From CAYMGM01 sp964390005 (lineage in GTDB: Bacteria > Pseudomonadota > Alphaproteobacteria > UBA9219): 36,222 bases of DNA. The stretch spans positions 1 through 36,222 of the forward strand of contig CAYMGM010000015.1 of NCBI GenBank assembly GCA_964390005.1, read 5' to 3'. This document shows, piece by piece, positions 15,801-23,814 of the stretch (within the stretch, counting starts at the first letter, position 1; each line of letters opens with the position of its first letter). Made by a program: the position numbers and the translations under genes. The notes under the pieces are model-generated. The model did not search any database. It was given only the letters and a program-made list of their open reading frames with translations, and had not been told where the DNA came from.

Positions 15801-16099
15801 ATGAAGCAGAGGTGCCCCAACAGAAGGCCGGGAAAAAGGGGTAAAAAACGCCGTCATCCCCGCGGAGGCGGGGATCCAGTGGATTGGGCCGCTGGAGACA
15901 GTGTTTCCAATCATATCCATCGGCGCAAACCGAAAGGCTATCTGGATCCCCGCCTCCGCGGGGATGACGAAAGAGATAGGGTGCTAGGCTTGCGCTCAAG
16001 GGGTGCAGGATAAAACCGCATACCCCAATGAAGCAGAGGAGACCAAACAGACAGCCTCGGCGCTACGCCGATGAAGCAGAGGAGACCAAACAGAAGGCC
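15801..16099 (+). repeat. Three dispersed copies of a 29-bp unit
   Basis: Copies lie at 15801-15829, 16028-16056 and 16071-16099. All begin ATGAAGCAGAGG and end near ACAGA(C/A)(A/G)GCC. The second and third are nearly identical and are separated by the hairpin TCGGCG-CTA-CGCCGA (16057-16071). The first differs by a few bases. Spacing is irregular, so this is not a CRISPR array. Confidence 0.75.
15852..15969. repeat. Paired palindromic repeats in inverted orientation (REP/MITE-like)
   Basis: Two perfect 28-bp inverted copies, each an internal hairpin (CCCCGC-GGAG-GCGGGG and its complement), flank a 62-bp unique middle. Both carry the outer GTCATCCC...GGATCCAG frame that is widespread among proteobacterial palindromic repeats. 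The pair resembles a REP doublet or a small non-autonomous inverted-repeat element. No transposase or RAYT gene is in the window. Confidence 0.8.
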
Positions 16100-16136
16100 C
16101 CGGCGCCACGCCGGCGCCACGCCGGCGGCACGCCGG
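16100..16136. repeat. 11-bp GC-rich tandem repeat
   Basis: Three head-to-tail copies of CCGGCGCCACG lie at 16100-16110, 16111-16121 and 16122-16132; the third has one C-to-G change. A partial fourth copy, CCGG, abuts the stop of the minus-strand gene ending at 16137. The unit contains the palindrome GGCGCC. Confidence 0.8.
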
Positions 16137-16742
16137 TTATTTTTTGGGGGGAGATTGTTTGGGGGAATCTGCATTCTTTCCGGCGGTTATATTTCCGCCA
16201 GAGAATGACAGTTTTTGCGATAGCCCCAAATCATGAATGGCTTCTTGCAACGCTTGCAACGTCTGCCGATCGCTTTCCAAAGCCTCTAACTGCTTTTTCT
16301 TATAGGCGGAAAACGCTGCATAAGCTTCAGGATCAGGCTTTTGCGGCTTCTTCGCGGCTTCGGCTTCCTTCTTTTCAGACTTCGGCCGCTTGTTCTCTAA
16401 GAAACGACTCTCGATGGCTCGATTCGGCAGCATCGGTAAGCGAACCAACGAATGACGCAGAACTTCCGCCTTCTCCGCCTTTGAAGGAACAGCCGTCTCT
16501 TGTGGGGCCTCTTGCGGAGCCGTTGGTGTCGCCTCAGCCGCAGGCGTGGCGGTCTTTTCAGCCCATGTTTGCGCTTTTTTTTCGTCGACTGAGGTCAAAT
16601 CGACAGGAAAATTGACGGGATCTGTCACCTTTTCTGCAGCAAAAACAGCTGAGAAAATGAAAAATTCGAAGAGAAAAAGAGAAAAAAGACCTAATGAAAG
16701 GCTCTTAACCACCCGCCCCAGCCCTTTGCGCCCCCGCGGCAT
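16137..16742 (-). CDS. Exported hypothetical protein, charged and proline/alanine-rich
   Basis: I do not recognise this protein. From ATG 16742 it has 201 aa: a classic signal peptide (basic n-region, core LGLFSLFLFEFFIFSAVF, cleavage near VFA|AE), then a low-complexity Ala/Pro/Glu-rich linker (about 60-95). A Lys/Glu-rich helical part with probable coiled coil follows (about 115-180), and a short tail ends SPPKK. The frame is open to ATG 16799 and GTG 16814. AAGGAG lies 14 nt before 16799, whereas 16742 has no clear Shine-Dalgarno. I prefer 16742 because the signal peptide then has normal length and the region in between holds a strong hairpin; this is uncertain. The 3' end touches the tandem repeat cluster. 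Confidence 0.6.
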   Translation of the reverse strand: MPRGRKGLGRVVKSLSLGLFSLFLFEFFIFSAVFAAEKVTDPVNFPVDLTSVDEKKAQTWAEKTATPAAEATPTAPQEAPQETAVPSKAEKAEVLRHSLVRLPMLPNRAIESRFLENKRPKSEKKEAEAAKKPQKPDPEAYAAFSAYKKKQLEALESDRQTLQALQEAIHDLGLSQKLSFSGGNITAGKNADSPKQSPPKK

Positions 16743-16748
16743 ACGTTC

Positions 16749-16787
16749 AAACCGCGGTTCACGACAAGCCGCGGTTTTATTTTTTTT
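16749..16787 (+). terminator. Terminator-like hairpin on the plus strand
   Basis: AAACCGCGG (16749-16757) pairs with CCGCGGTTT (16769-16777) around an 11-nt loop, followed by a T-rich tract (TTTTATTTTTTTT). The shape is that of a plus-strand terminator, yet no plus-strand gene precedes it. It overlaps the possible N-terminal extension of the minus-strand exported-protein gene. It could block antisense or read-through transcription toward the cold-shock gene. Confidence 0.5.
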
Positions 16788-17005
16788 CAGTCCAAACATG
16801 CGGTTAGGTCTCACTCCTTTTTTTTCGCCCTTATTTTACGGCAAAGGGGGCTAACAAAGGCTGAACGAAAAAAGGCTCTTTTTCCGACGCGATCCGTTTC
16901 GTTTTGTAAAAAGGCGTGAAAAACGTAGAATTCGCATTGTTTGATTCGCTAAAGTTGGCTAATAAGTCGTCTTATCGCACACTGTTTTTTAAAGGGGTAA
17001 GTACC

Positions 17006-17530
17006 TTGTCATTGAGTGAGACCTTTTCTCCGGGTGAAGGAGAGCAAGTCGAAGCCATCGTTAAATGGTTCAACCTGACGAAAGGCTTTGGTTTCGTAGC
17101 GCCGATGGATCATTCACCAGACGCCTTTTTACATGTGTCGGTTCTGACGCATGCGGGGCTGCAGCAAGTGGCCGAAGGCACCAAGCTTCTTGTCAAAATC
17201 GGCCAGGGCCCCAAAGGGCGTCAGGTTACCCAGATCGTTTCGGTCCTGGGCATGGCGGAAGGCGGCTCGGATGGCGGGATGCACAGCGCGCCGCGGCATC
17301 AAACGCCGGTCGGCCAGACGGAAGAAATGACGGGTACCGTCAAATGGTTCAAAGCCGATAAAGGCTTTGGCTTTGTCGCTCCCGACGATGGTGGCAAGGA
17401 CGTTTTTGTTCACAAGACCGTCGTTTCGCGTTTGGGTCTTCACACGCTTGAAACGGGGCAACGCCTCAAGATGGAAGTCCATTCTGCGGCAAAGGGACGT
17501 GAAGCCGTTTCGATCGAAATCATCAGCTAA
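17006..17530 (+). CDS. Double cold-shock-domain protein
   Basis: The 174-aa product holds two cold-shock domains, nucleic-acid-binding OB folds that act as RNA chaperones. Domain 1 (about 14-82) has KGFGFV (26-31) and FLHV; domain 2 (about 107-174) has KGFGFV (119-124) and VFVHK. A Gly/Ser/Gln linker joins them. Domain 2 is closer to CspA consensus. Two-domain Csps of this size are common in alphaproteobacteria. I chose TTG at 17006 because AAAGGGG lies 8 nt upstream. A GTG at 16916 is in frame but would add 30 residues unlike the family. The sequence 16860-17005 is then a leader that could carry cold-responsive structure. A strong nested terminator follows. Confidence 0.85.
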   Translation: MSLSETFSPGEGEQVEAIVKWFNLTKGFGFVAPMDHSPDAFLHVSVLTHAGLQQVAEGTKLLVKIGQGPKGRQVTQIVSVLGMAEGGSDGGMHSAPRHQTPVGQTEEMTGTVKWFKADKGFGFVAPDDGGKDVFVHKTVVSRLGLHTLETGQRLKMEVHSAAKGREAVSIEIIS

Positions 17531-17551
17531 CCCTTCTGCTTTTTCGATTGG

Positions 17552-17612
17552 CACCCGCCACACTCTGGCGGCGTTTAAGATTAAACGCCGCTGGATGGGC
17601 GGGTGTTTTTTT
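17552..17612 (+). terminator. Nested double-hairpin terminator after the cold-shock gene
   Basis: The outer stem CACCCGCC/GGCGGGTG (17552-17559 with 17598-17605) encloses a perfect 11-bp inner stem, GCGGCGTTTAA/TTAAACGCCGC (17568-17591). Seven T follow the outer stem. Confidence 0.9.
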
Positions 17613-17648
17613 GCCTCCACCTTTTCGTCTTAGACAAGACGCGCTTTC

Positions 17649-20600
17649 TTAGCGCCCTGAAATAGTCAGACGCCCTTCGCTTTGAGCCGCGGGAACGACA
17701 TCGCCTTTATCGTTGAACAGTTGAACAGGCGGCAAAGCGAAAGTGCCTCGATAAAAGGCTTTCACAAGGTAGACACATTGGAAGCTACCAGCCTTGGCCT
17801 GCACGTCGCACGCCCGGATGCCCGCATCGAAGGCCGTGTGACGGACGGGGCCAGAGGCGTTCCCAAGCCACGGCCATAATGAGACAAAGGCTTCGCCTGC
17901 TTCGCTGGCGGAACGCACGGGCGCTAAGGCCGGGACATCGCCCACGACGATGCGATAAACAGGAGCAGAGGCAGCCGCGTCGCGGTCTTTGGCGTTTTTG
18001 TTTTTATCAAACGTCGCTGTGCCGCGTACGACAACAAGATAGCTTTCGCCATAAGTCAGCTTTTCGCCTGATAAACGCGTTCCATCCAGCGTGTAAAACA
18101 CGCGTTGGACCGAGGCATTTTCTGCGCCGCGATGCGCCTGCTCGGCTGCGCCCGAAGGTGCCTTGGTTTGAGCCATCTGCAAGACATAACGCCCTTCGGT
18201 TACGGGGTTCCGAAGACTGATGACAGCACTTTTTTCCATCGGCGGCAGCGGCCAAATACCATAAATCTTTTTGTCTTCGCCAGCCAATTGAATATGCCAC
18301 GTTCCCACGCGCGCGCCCGCGGCGCCATAGGCGGCCAGCAGCATGTTCGCCTCTAAAGGCGTATCGGCAGTCAGCGGATTGGCCGCTTTTTCCATGGCAG
18401 GCAACAACTGCCCAAGATCAGCAAACGGGTTGGCGGCAAGCCGCGCAAAACTAGCCCAAATCACGCGTCCATCCGGCACTTCGGCAGGTAAAGAAAGGCC
18501 AGATTGCGCCCGCGCGATCCAGAAACGCGCACGATCCTGATCGCCAATAGCGGCTAAAGCGCCAGCAAGATTGGCGGCTGCCAAAGGCGGCAAGGATTTA
18601 TCACGGCTTGTATCGGCCAGATAGCGCAGCGGCGCGGGATCCGATGCTTGCGCCAAATCGCGCGTTTGTTGCGACAAGTGGCTCAGCGCAAAGGCCGCCT
18701 CACTGCGCACAGGACGCTCGGCATCGTCGAACCACGCGTTTTCCAATTTGTGACGCAGCCAACGCGCGCCAACAACGGCGACGGAAGGATAGGCTTTTTC
18801 AAGAACAGGTAGCGCCAGCGCCGTGCTTAACACATCGCCTTCCTTGTCCGACGGCCAAGAGACAAAGCCGCCGTCATCGCGCTGACGCGACGCAAGCGCC
18901 GCAAGCCGTTGCGTCACAAGCCTGTCAAGCCCCTCTTCGCTCATCAGCCCCAGCGCGGCGATTTGTTCGTGCCACAAAGGAACCGCGGCAACCCAATGCG
19001 CAATATCCACCGTCGTCACAGGATCGGTGTGAACAAAAAGATCTAAAGCCTCTGGCAAGAAAGTCGGCAGGGCAAACGGTGCAAGCAGATATTGGTGAGA
19101 GGCTTTTTCAATTTTTTCTGGTTTATCTGTTTTTTTGTTTTTCTCGTCGACCTCGACTTTTAACGGCAGCGATAAAAAGCCCTGCCCTTCAATCTTGGCG
19201 CTTTGAGCCGTCCAGATTTCGTCGTCGTCTGACACAACCATCGTCGGCCATTCATAACGTTGGTGCAGTCCCGACGGCCCCGTCAAATCCAAATAGATTG
19301 TACCGCTTCCCAATCGCTTAGCCTCAACAGGGAACGAAAGCGTTTGAACGCCGCCTTTTTTCAACCCAACCGCGCCACTTAAAACCTTTGGCGCCACTGC
19401 CAACGCATCGGGAACGCTTAACGTATAGCGATAAAGCCCATCAGGGCCGCGCGAGCGCGTCAAACGTACATTCAGAGAAGTTTTGTCGCCGGGACGTAAA
19501 ACAGGCGGAAAGTCACTGCTCGCTTGCAAAGCCTCTTTGACGGGGAAGGAAAGCGTTTTATCGACAACTTGCGTTTCGTCCCAAGCCACAACATGAATTT
19601 CAAGTTTCCCGTTAAAGGCGGGGGTTGTTAAATGAAACCCGGTTTTGCCGTCAGCCGCCATTTTTTGCGGCCCCATTTGGATAGGCATGCCCGCGACGCC
19701 ATTTTCGTCGCGTGGAACGGCAACCAGCGAGACTTGCGTTTGCGGCGCGTTCTTCGCGACATGATGGACAAGCTGAACGGCGAGATTGACATGATCGGTC
19801 CCTTTGGCATCGGCGGTCGGCGCGGCGGCGCTGGCCTGAACATCCAAGCCCCAACGCGGAAGCGCGTGTGCCCCCGTCTTATCGACGCTGGCCTGCGCGC
19901 GCGAGCCATCGGCGAAAAGAGCCAACACCCAAAGACGCGTATCGTCTTTATTTTCTTTAGCCTCGGCATGGGGGTGCATAGGCACATCGATCGCCGTTTT
20001 CCCAGCTGGTGCCGCGCGCGGCGACAGCGTTTCGACGCTGCCATCTCCCGCGATCATAAACAAACGCGCTGGCTGCGTCAGAAAAACCGTAAAACGACGG
20101 CTGGCGTCGCCGTCGGCTTCAAGACGCAAGCGCGGGTCGTTTTCTATCGCCGTATCTTGCGGGCTTCCCCCCGCTTCAAAGGTTTGACGCGCCAAAACGT
20201 CGCCGTCAGCATCGGTAATTTCCAGCACATAATGGCCTGCCGTCACGGGCCAAACCAAAACCGTATCGGCTTGCCCGCTAATCGCAAGCCGCCCACCGCC
20301 AACGCGCCGATGAAACGGCAACGGTTTATAGGCCCAGCGACCTTCGGATTGGTACCAGCTAAAGCTCCGTCCCTCTTCGTAGACTTGGTAATAAAGATCG
20401 CTAAGGCTTTTGCGTTTTCCCGCGCCGTCAACCGCAGCCAAAGAAAAATGAGCCAGCCCGTTCTCTGGAAAGACAGCCCCCGGCATGGCGGATTTAATCC
20501 CGACCCAGCCGCCAGAAGTACGAATCGGCAGCGACAGTTGAGCCTGCGCGCGGGGCATATCCTCAACCTGCGCCGTCAGCGTCATAGAACTTCCCTGTGC

Positions 20601-22349
20601 GGCGTGAGGATCGTCAAGCGCCAAAACAGGTTTGATCCGCGCCGTTCCATCGGCTCCTGTCAGAAATGTCGCCACAACGGCATTATCGTTATAACGATTG
20701 TCGGCAAGACCAAAGGCATAGCCATCCCACCCCGGCAACGAAAGGCTGCCGCGATGGCTGACGATGGTGCCCTGATGCCATGGCATCGGTTTCCCGGCTG
20801 CATCTTGTAATTTTACTGTTAATCCGACGACGCCATCACGATCCAAAGCCGTGCGATCCGCGCGTAGATCAAGACGCGCCGCCTCGCCAGCTGCGCCAAC
20901 GTCAAACGGCACGCGCGTCAAAACCTGACCATCGTCCTTTTGCCACATCAGCGACCACCGGCCACTGGCCGCGCCTAAAGGAATCTGGAGTTGAACCGTT
21001 TGAACGCCACGATTGCCGCCCGCGACGCGCGCCTCGCTATAGAATCCGTCATCAGGCCGTAAAAGCTTTAACGAGCTGGCATCGGTTCGCTGCAAACTGC
21101 CTTGCGCATCGTCGGCCCAAAGCGCGATGGCAAGCGTTTGCCCCGGCACGGCTTTGGAAAATAAAGGCAGAATATGGGCCCCACCGGCCTGCGCCTGTGC
21201 GGCAAAAACAGGCAGACGCGCGCTATCGCCCAGATCCATACCCGCGTTTTCGCTGTCCAGTGCGATCAAAAGATCGTCGTTGCTACGCGCATGGTCTATA
21301 TCAAGCGTTGCAATCCCCGATGCATCGGTCTTGCCATCGGCGACGCTGGCCCCATCACGGGTCATCACGCGAACGCTCGCCCCAGCCAAAGGCGTTTTCT
21401 TTTCGACATCGTTGGCAAAAACGACCATTTTATCGATGGCTTTTTTTTCAGACGAAGCGCTCTCTTCCGCGCGCAAAGCTTCAAAGCGCGCGCTGCCTAT
21501 CCGCACCCACTTACCTGCCAACAAAGCTGTCGCTTCTTGATCGTCAACGCCACGTTGACGCGCCGCCAGAAAATAAAGCCCCGGCTTTAACTGATCGCGC
21601 GCGGGCAGCGCAATTTGGGCCGTTTGAGATACATTGGACTTATCGCCAAAATCCAAATCTGTTTCCCAAACTTTTTCGCCGTTTTGCATGGCAAAGGTTC
21701 GGCTTTCGGATGGCGCTAAGTTATTTTGCGCAATCTGTTGCCACGCAAGCGCCCATTTTTTGGGATCTTTGATCGCGTAAAGCGCCACATGAACACCGGT
21801 CACATTCATCGCGCGCAAAGATAGTTTATCATCCGCGCCAAGACGCCGAAGCCGCTGGGGATCCAACTGGTCGCCCAGCAAGAAATTCAAAGCCGGTTTG
21901 CGATCCGGTACAGAAAAGGAAATCTTGAACGGCTTGTCTAAATCTTGGTCCTCGGCGCTGACCAGGTTTTTCATCAATAATTTGTACTGGTGGTGAAAAG
22001 CCAATTGTTGAATGCAAATATCCGATGGCGTCAAGCTAAGCGCTTCGGACTTGATATCTTGCCGGACGCCGTCTTGATACAGGGTCAGCGTTCGCCGAAT
22101 GCCTTCGCGATCGCCATTGGCAATGGGGTGGCTAAGATTCAAACAAATCTCGGGCTTATCCGTTTCGGCATTCAACATCGTGCTCAGCACGCGAAACGCA
22201 TCGGCTTTGTCGTCTTCTTTGCTGTCGGCTTCGATCGGCACGGCCACGGCATGGGCGCGCGCAGCCGGAAAAGCAGCGCTGATAAGGGCAACCGACACAA
22301 CAAACAAGCCAAGCCCCAAGGTTGCCCGGCACTTCGTAACCAAATGCAT
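17649..22349 (-). CDS. Alpha-2-macroglobulin-family protein without thioester motif
   Basis: This 1566-aa exported protein belongs to the bacterial alpha-2-macroglobulin family, thought to trap proteases that reach the periplasm. A cleavable signal peptide (hydrophobic core about 12-28, cleavage near ARAHA) has no lipobox. Macroglobulin-type beta domains run through most of it, including VFANDVEKKTPLAGASVRV and the adjacent TDASGIATLDID segment. The helical repeat region of the thioester/complement-like domain is recognisable at about 1100-1400 (RDDGGFVSWPSDKEGDVLSTA). At the place of the thioester C-x-E-Q the sequence reads VAAVPLWHEQIAAL (near 1125), without the cysteine, so covalent trapping is not expected. 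This resembles YfaS more than YfhM. No pbpC gene is adjacent, unlike the common pairing. Confidence 0.88.
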   Translation of the reverse strand: MHLVTKCRATLGLGLFVVSVALISAAFPAARAHAVAVPIEADSKEDDKADAFRVLSTMLNAETDKPEICLNLSHPIANGDREGIRRTLTLYQDGVRQDIKSEALSLTPSDICIQQLAFHHQYKLLMKNLVSAEDQDLDKPFKISFSVPDRKPALNFLLGDQLDPQRLRRLGADDKLSLRAMNVTGVHVALYAIKDPKKWALAWQQIAQNNLAPSESRTFAMQNGEKVWETDLDFGDKSNVSQTAQIALPARDQLKPGLYFLAARQRGVDDQEATALLAGKWVRIGSARFEALRAEESASSEKKAIDKMVVFANDVEKKTPLAGASVRVMTRDGASVADGKTDASGIATLDIDHARSNDDLLIALDSENAGMDLGDSARLPVFAAQAQAGGAHILPLFSKAVPGQTLAIALWADDAQGSLQRTDASSLKLLRPDDGFYSEARVAGGNRGVQTVQLQIPLGAASGRWSLMWQKDDGQVLTRVPFDVGAAGEAARLDLRADRTALDRDGVVGLTVKLQDAAGKPMPWHQGTIVSHRGSLSLPGWDGYAFGLADNRYNDNAVVATFLTGADGTARIKPVLALDDPHAAQGSSMTLTAQVEDMPRAQAQLSLPIRTSGGWVGIKSAMPGAVFPENGLAHFSLAAVDGAGKRKSLSDLYYQVYEEGRSFSWYQSEGRWAYKPLPFHRRVGGGRLAISGQADTVLVWPVTAGHYVLEITDADGDVLARQTFEAGGSPQDTAIENDPRLRLEADGDASRRFTVFLTQPARLFMIAGDGSVETLSPRAAPAGKTAIDVPMHPHAEAKENKDDTRLWVLALFADGSRAQASVDKTGAHALPRWGLDVQASAAAPTADAKGTDHVNLAVQLVHHVAKNAPQTQVSLVAVPRDENGVAGMPIQMGPQKMAADGKTGFHLTTPAFNGKLEIHVVAWDETQVVDKTLSFPVKEALQASSDFPPVLRPGDKTSLNVRLTRSRGPDGLYRYTLSVPDALAVAPKVLSGAVGLKKGGVQTLSFPVEAKRLGSGTIYLDLTGPSGLHQRYEWPTMVVSDDDEIWTAQSAKIEGQGFLSLPLKVEVDEKNKKTDKPEKIEKASHQYLLAPFALPTFLPEALDLFVHTDPVTTVDIAHWVAAVPLWHEQIAALGLMSEEGLDRLVTQRLAALASRQRDDGGFVSWPSDKEGDVLSTALALPVLEKAYPSVAVVGARWLRHKLENAWFDDAERPVRSEAAFALSHLSQQTRDLAQASDPAPLRYLADTSRDKSLPPLAAANLAGALAAIGDQDRARFWIARAQSGLSLPAEVPDGRVIWASFARLAANPFADLGQLLPAMEKAANPLTADTPLEANMLLAAYGAAGARVGTWHIQLAGEDKKIYGIWPLPPMEKSAVISLRNPVTEGRYVLQMAQTKAPSGAAEQAHRGAENASVQRVFYTLDGTRLSGEKLTYGESYLVVVRGTATFDKNKNAKDRDAAASAPVYRIVVGDVPALAPVRSASEAGEAFVSLWPWLGNASGPVRHTAFDAGIRACDVQAKAGSFQCVYLVKAFYRGTFALPPVQLFNDKGDVVPAAQSEGRLTISGR

Positions 22350-22489
22350 ATGTATTGCCCACCCAAGTCAAAACGGCTTGCCGAAAGGGCTTTTCCCCCG
22401 TAACGAGAGAGAAAGCCAAAGGCTCTTACACTTTAAGGTGTTATCGTGACAAGAGCAAGGCAAGTCCCAAGAAAGGACGAAAAAACGCG

Positions 22490-23515
22490 TTAGATTCGCA
22501 TCCCCTTGGTCGCGACCAGCTCGCGCAGCGAGCGCTGGGGCCGCGGACCGAAATGGCTGATAATTTCAGCCGCCGCAATCGCGCCAATACGCCCTGAAGT
22601 CCCCATATCATAGCCGTGGGTCACGCCATAAAGGAAACCGGCCGCAAACAAATCGCCAGCCCCCGTCGTATCCAAAACTCTCTCGACATGCTCAGCCGGA
22701 ACTTCCGTAACCTCGCTCTGGCGCACGATAACGGCGCCTTTTTCGCTGCGGGTCCCAACAACGAACGTACAATCGGTTGTTGCCGCTTTAATCGCTTCCT
22801 CAAAGGTTTGGACTTGATAAAGGGCCATCAACTCCTTTTCGTTCGCGATCAAGATATCGACTTTCTCGTGGATCAAATTGCGGAAAGATTCACGGTGACG
22901 CTCGGCACAAAAGGTGTCTGACAAGGACAAAGCAACTTGGCGATCCGCTGCGTGCGCCATGCTTGCCGCTTGGTAAAAGGCTTCTTGCGCCGATGGTTTA
23001 TCAAACAAATAGCCTTCCAAGTAGGTGACTTGCGCGGCCTTAACAATCTCGGGGTCGATATCGGCAGGCGAGATTTCCGTGGCAGCCCCCAAAAAAGTGC
23101 TCATGCTGCGCTGAGCGTCAGGCGTCACAATGACAATGCAGCGGCCCGTGGCAGCGCCATCGTCCAAAGACCGCGTCACAAAGCGAACCCCCAGCCCCCG
23201 CAAATCATGGCGAAAGATCTTACCCAACAAATCTTCTTTAACCTTACCGATATAAGCTGGCGTCCCGCCCAGCGAGGCGATCCCCGCCGCCGTATTGGCC
23301 GCCGAGCCGCCAGAGGTCTGAATCGTCTGGCCTAAACGGTCGTAAAGGAAGTTGGCCCGCGTTTCATCGATCAGGGTCATGCCGCCTTTTTGAATCTCAT
23401 GCACGGCCAAAAAGGCGTCGTCGGCTGTCGCAATGATATCAACGATCGCGTTACCGACCGCGCACACATCAAATGAAGCGCCCACCGCATGAACGTCAAA
23501 CAAACGCGTTGTCAT
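22490..23515 (-). CDS. PfkB-family sugar/nucleoside kinase, adenosine-kinase-like
   Basis: The 341-aa protein is a ribokinase-fold kinase. It has the N-terminal family pattern VCAVGNAIVDII, the glycine-rich SGGSAANTAAGIASLGG (about 68-84) and the C-terminal catalytic signature DTTGAGDLFAAGFLYG, whose Asp is the catalytic base. Full-length similarity in pattern is to the 'adenosine kinase' group of alphaproteobacteria, which phosphorylates adenosine or a related nucleoside with ATP; the exact substrate is inferred. ATG at 23515 has AAAGGG 8 nt upstream. It lies 140 bp upstream of the macroglobulin gene on the same strand; co-transcription is possible but no functional link is evident. It is divergent from the bactofilin gene. 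Confidence 0.9.
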   Translation of the reverse strand: MTTRLFDVHAVGASFDVCAVGNAIVDIIATADDAFLAVHEIQKGGMTLIDETRANFLYDRLGQTIQTSGGSAANTAAGIASLGGTPAYIGKVKEDLLGKIFRHDLRGLGVRFVTRSLDDGAATGRCIVIVTPDAQRSMSTFLGAATEISPADIDPEIVKAAQVTYLEGYLFDKPSAQEAFYQAASMAHAADRQVALSLSDTFCAERHRESFRNLIHEKVDILIANEKELMALYQVQTFEEAIKAATTDCTFVVGTRSEKGAVIVRQSEVTEVPAEHVERVLDTTGAGDLFAAGFLYGVTHGYDMGTSGRIGAIAAAEIISHFGPRPQRSLRELVATKGMRI

Positions 23516-23814
23516 CCTTTGAACCCTTTCGCCACAATTACGGTTAACAAGTCATAGCGCAGGTTAGATCGTTGCGCCACCCCTTGCCTGCGAAAAAGCA
23601 TACGAGGACGTTCATCTTTTTTATCCGCCCATAGGCTCTTGATTTCAGGCCCCGAAACAAGTTGTCCCCTTTATCCACAGGCTAGCCCCGGCCAAAATCC
23701 TTGCGATTCGCCTGCGGCACGTGTAGAGCTTTGACTAACCCGTCGCACAAAGGCCGCGCCTCTGGCGCTCCTTTATTTAAGGATTCTTCCTGCTCGTTTC
23801 GGAAAGGAAATAAA
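23516..23814. other. Divergent intergenic region with a consensus DnaA box
   Basis: This gap separates the divergent kinase and bactofilin genes. It contains TTATCCACA (23671-23679), a perfect match to the DnaA-box consensus, and a small hairpin GCGCC-TCT-GGCGC (23756-23768) upstream of the bactofilin start. TTGACT occurs at 23731 but without a matching -10 box. No gene is supported here. A single DnaA box does not make an origin; local regulation or chance are both possible. Confidence 0.5.

Larger units (their letters stand above)
15610..16136. repeat. Composite repeat cluster upstream of secY
   Basis: This 527-bp stretch holds no supported gene and is packed with repeats. A 28-bp perfect inverted repeat (15852-15879 against 15942-15969) has arms that each fold as CCCCGC/GCGGGG. 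A 29-bp unit beginning ATGAAGCAGAGG occurs three times. An 11-bp unit, CCGGCGCCACG, is repeated in tandem. A 19-bp sequence (15688-15706) recurs inverted at 16096-16114. Short open frames across it only translate the repeats (for example the H-P-R-G-G-G-D-P pattern). The secY promoter should lie near its left side but is not recognisable. It looks like a site of repeated mobile-repeat insertion or a rearrangement junction. Confidence 0.8.

Noticed and set aside
15619..16013. Short open frames with H-P-R-G-G-G-D-P / D-P-R-L-R-G-D-D patterns
   Set aside because: These are translations of the palindromic repeats, a well-known annotation artefact.
15801..16099. Three similar units considered as a CRISPR array
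   Set aside because: Spacing is irregular (about 198 and 14 bp), the first copy differs, and no cas genes are present.
19632..20810. 392-codon plus-strand open frame
   Set aside because: Antisense to the macroglobulin-family gene; Arg/Ala/Pro-rich, without a start signal or motifs.
23671..23679. Replication origin
   Set aside because: Only one DnaA box is seen, with no AT-rich unwinding region and no dnaA, hemE or parAB neighbours.
23701..23814. 38-codon upstream extension of bactofilin
   Set aside because: The family starts at MFGRK with a clear Shine-Dalgarno at 23815; the extension is ordinary intergenic DNA.
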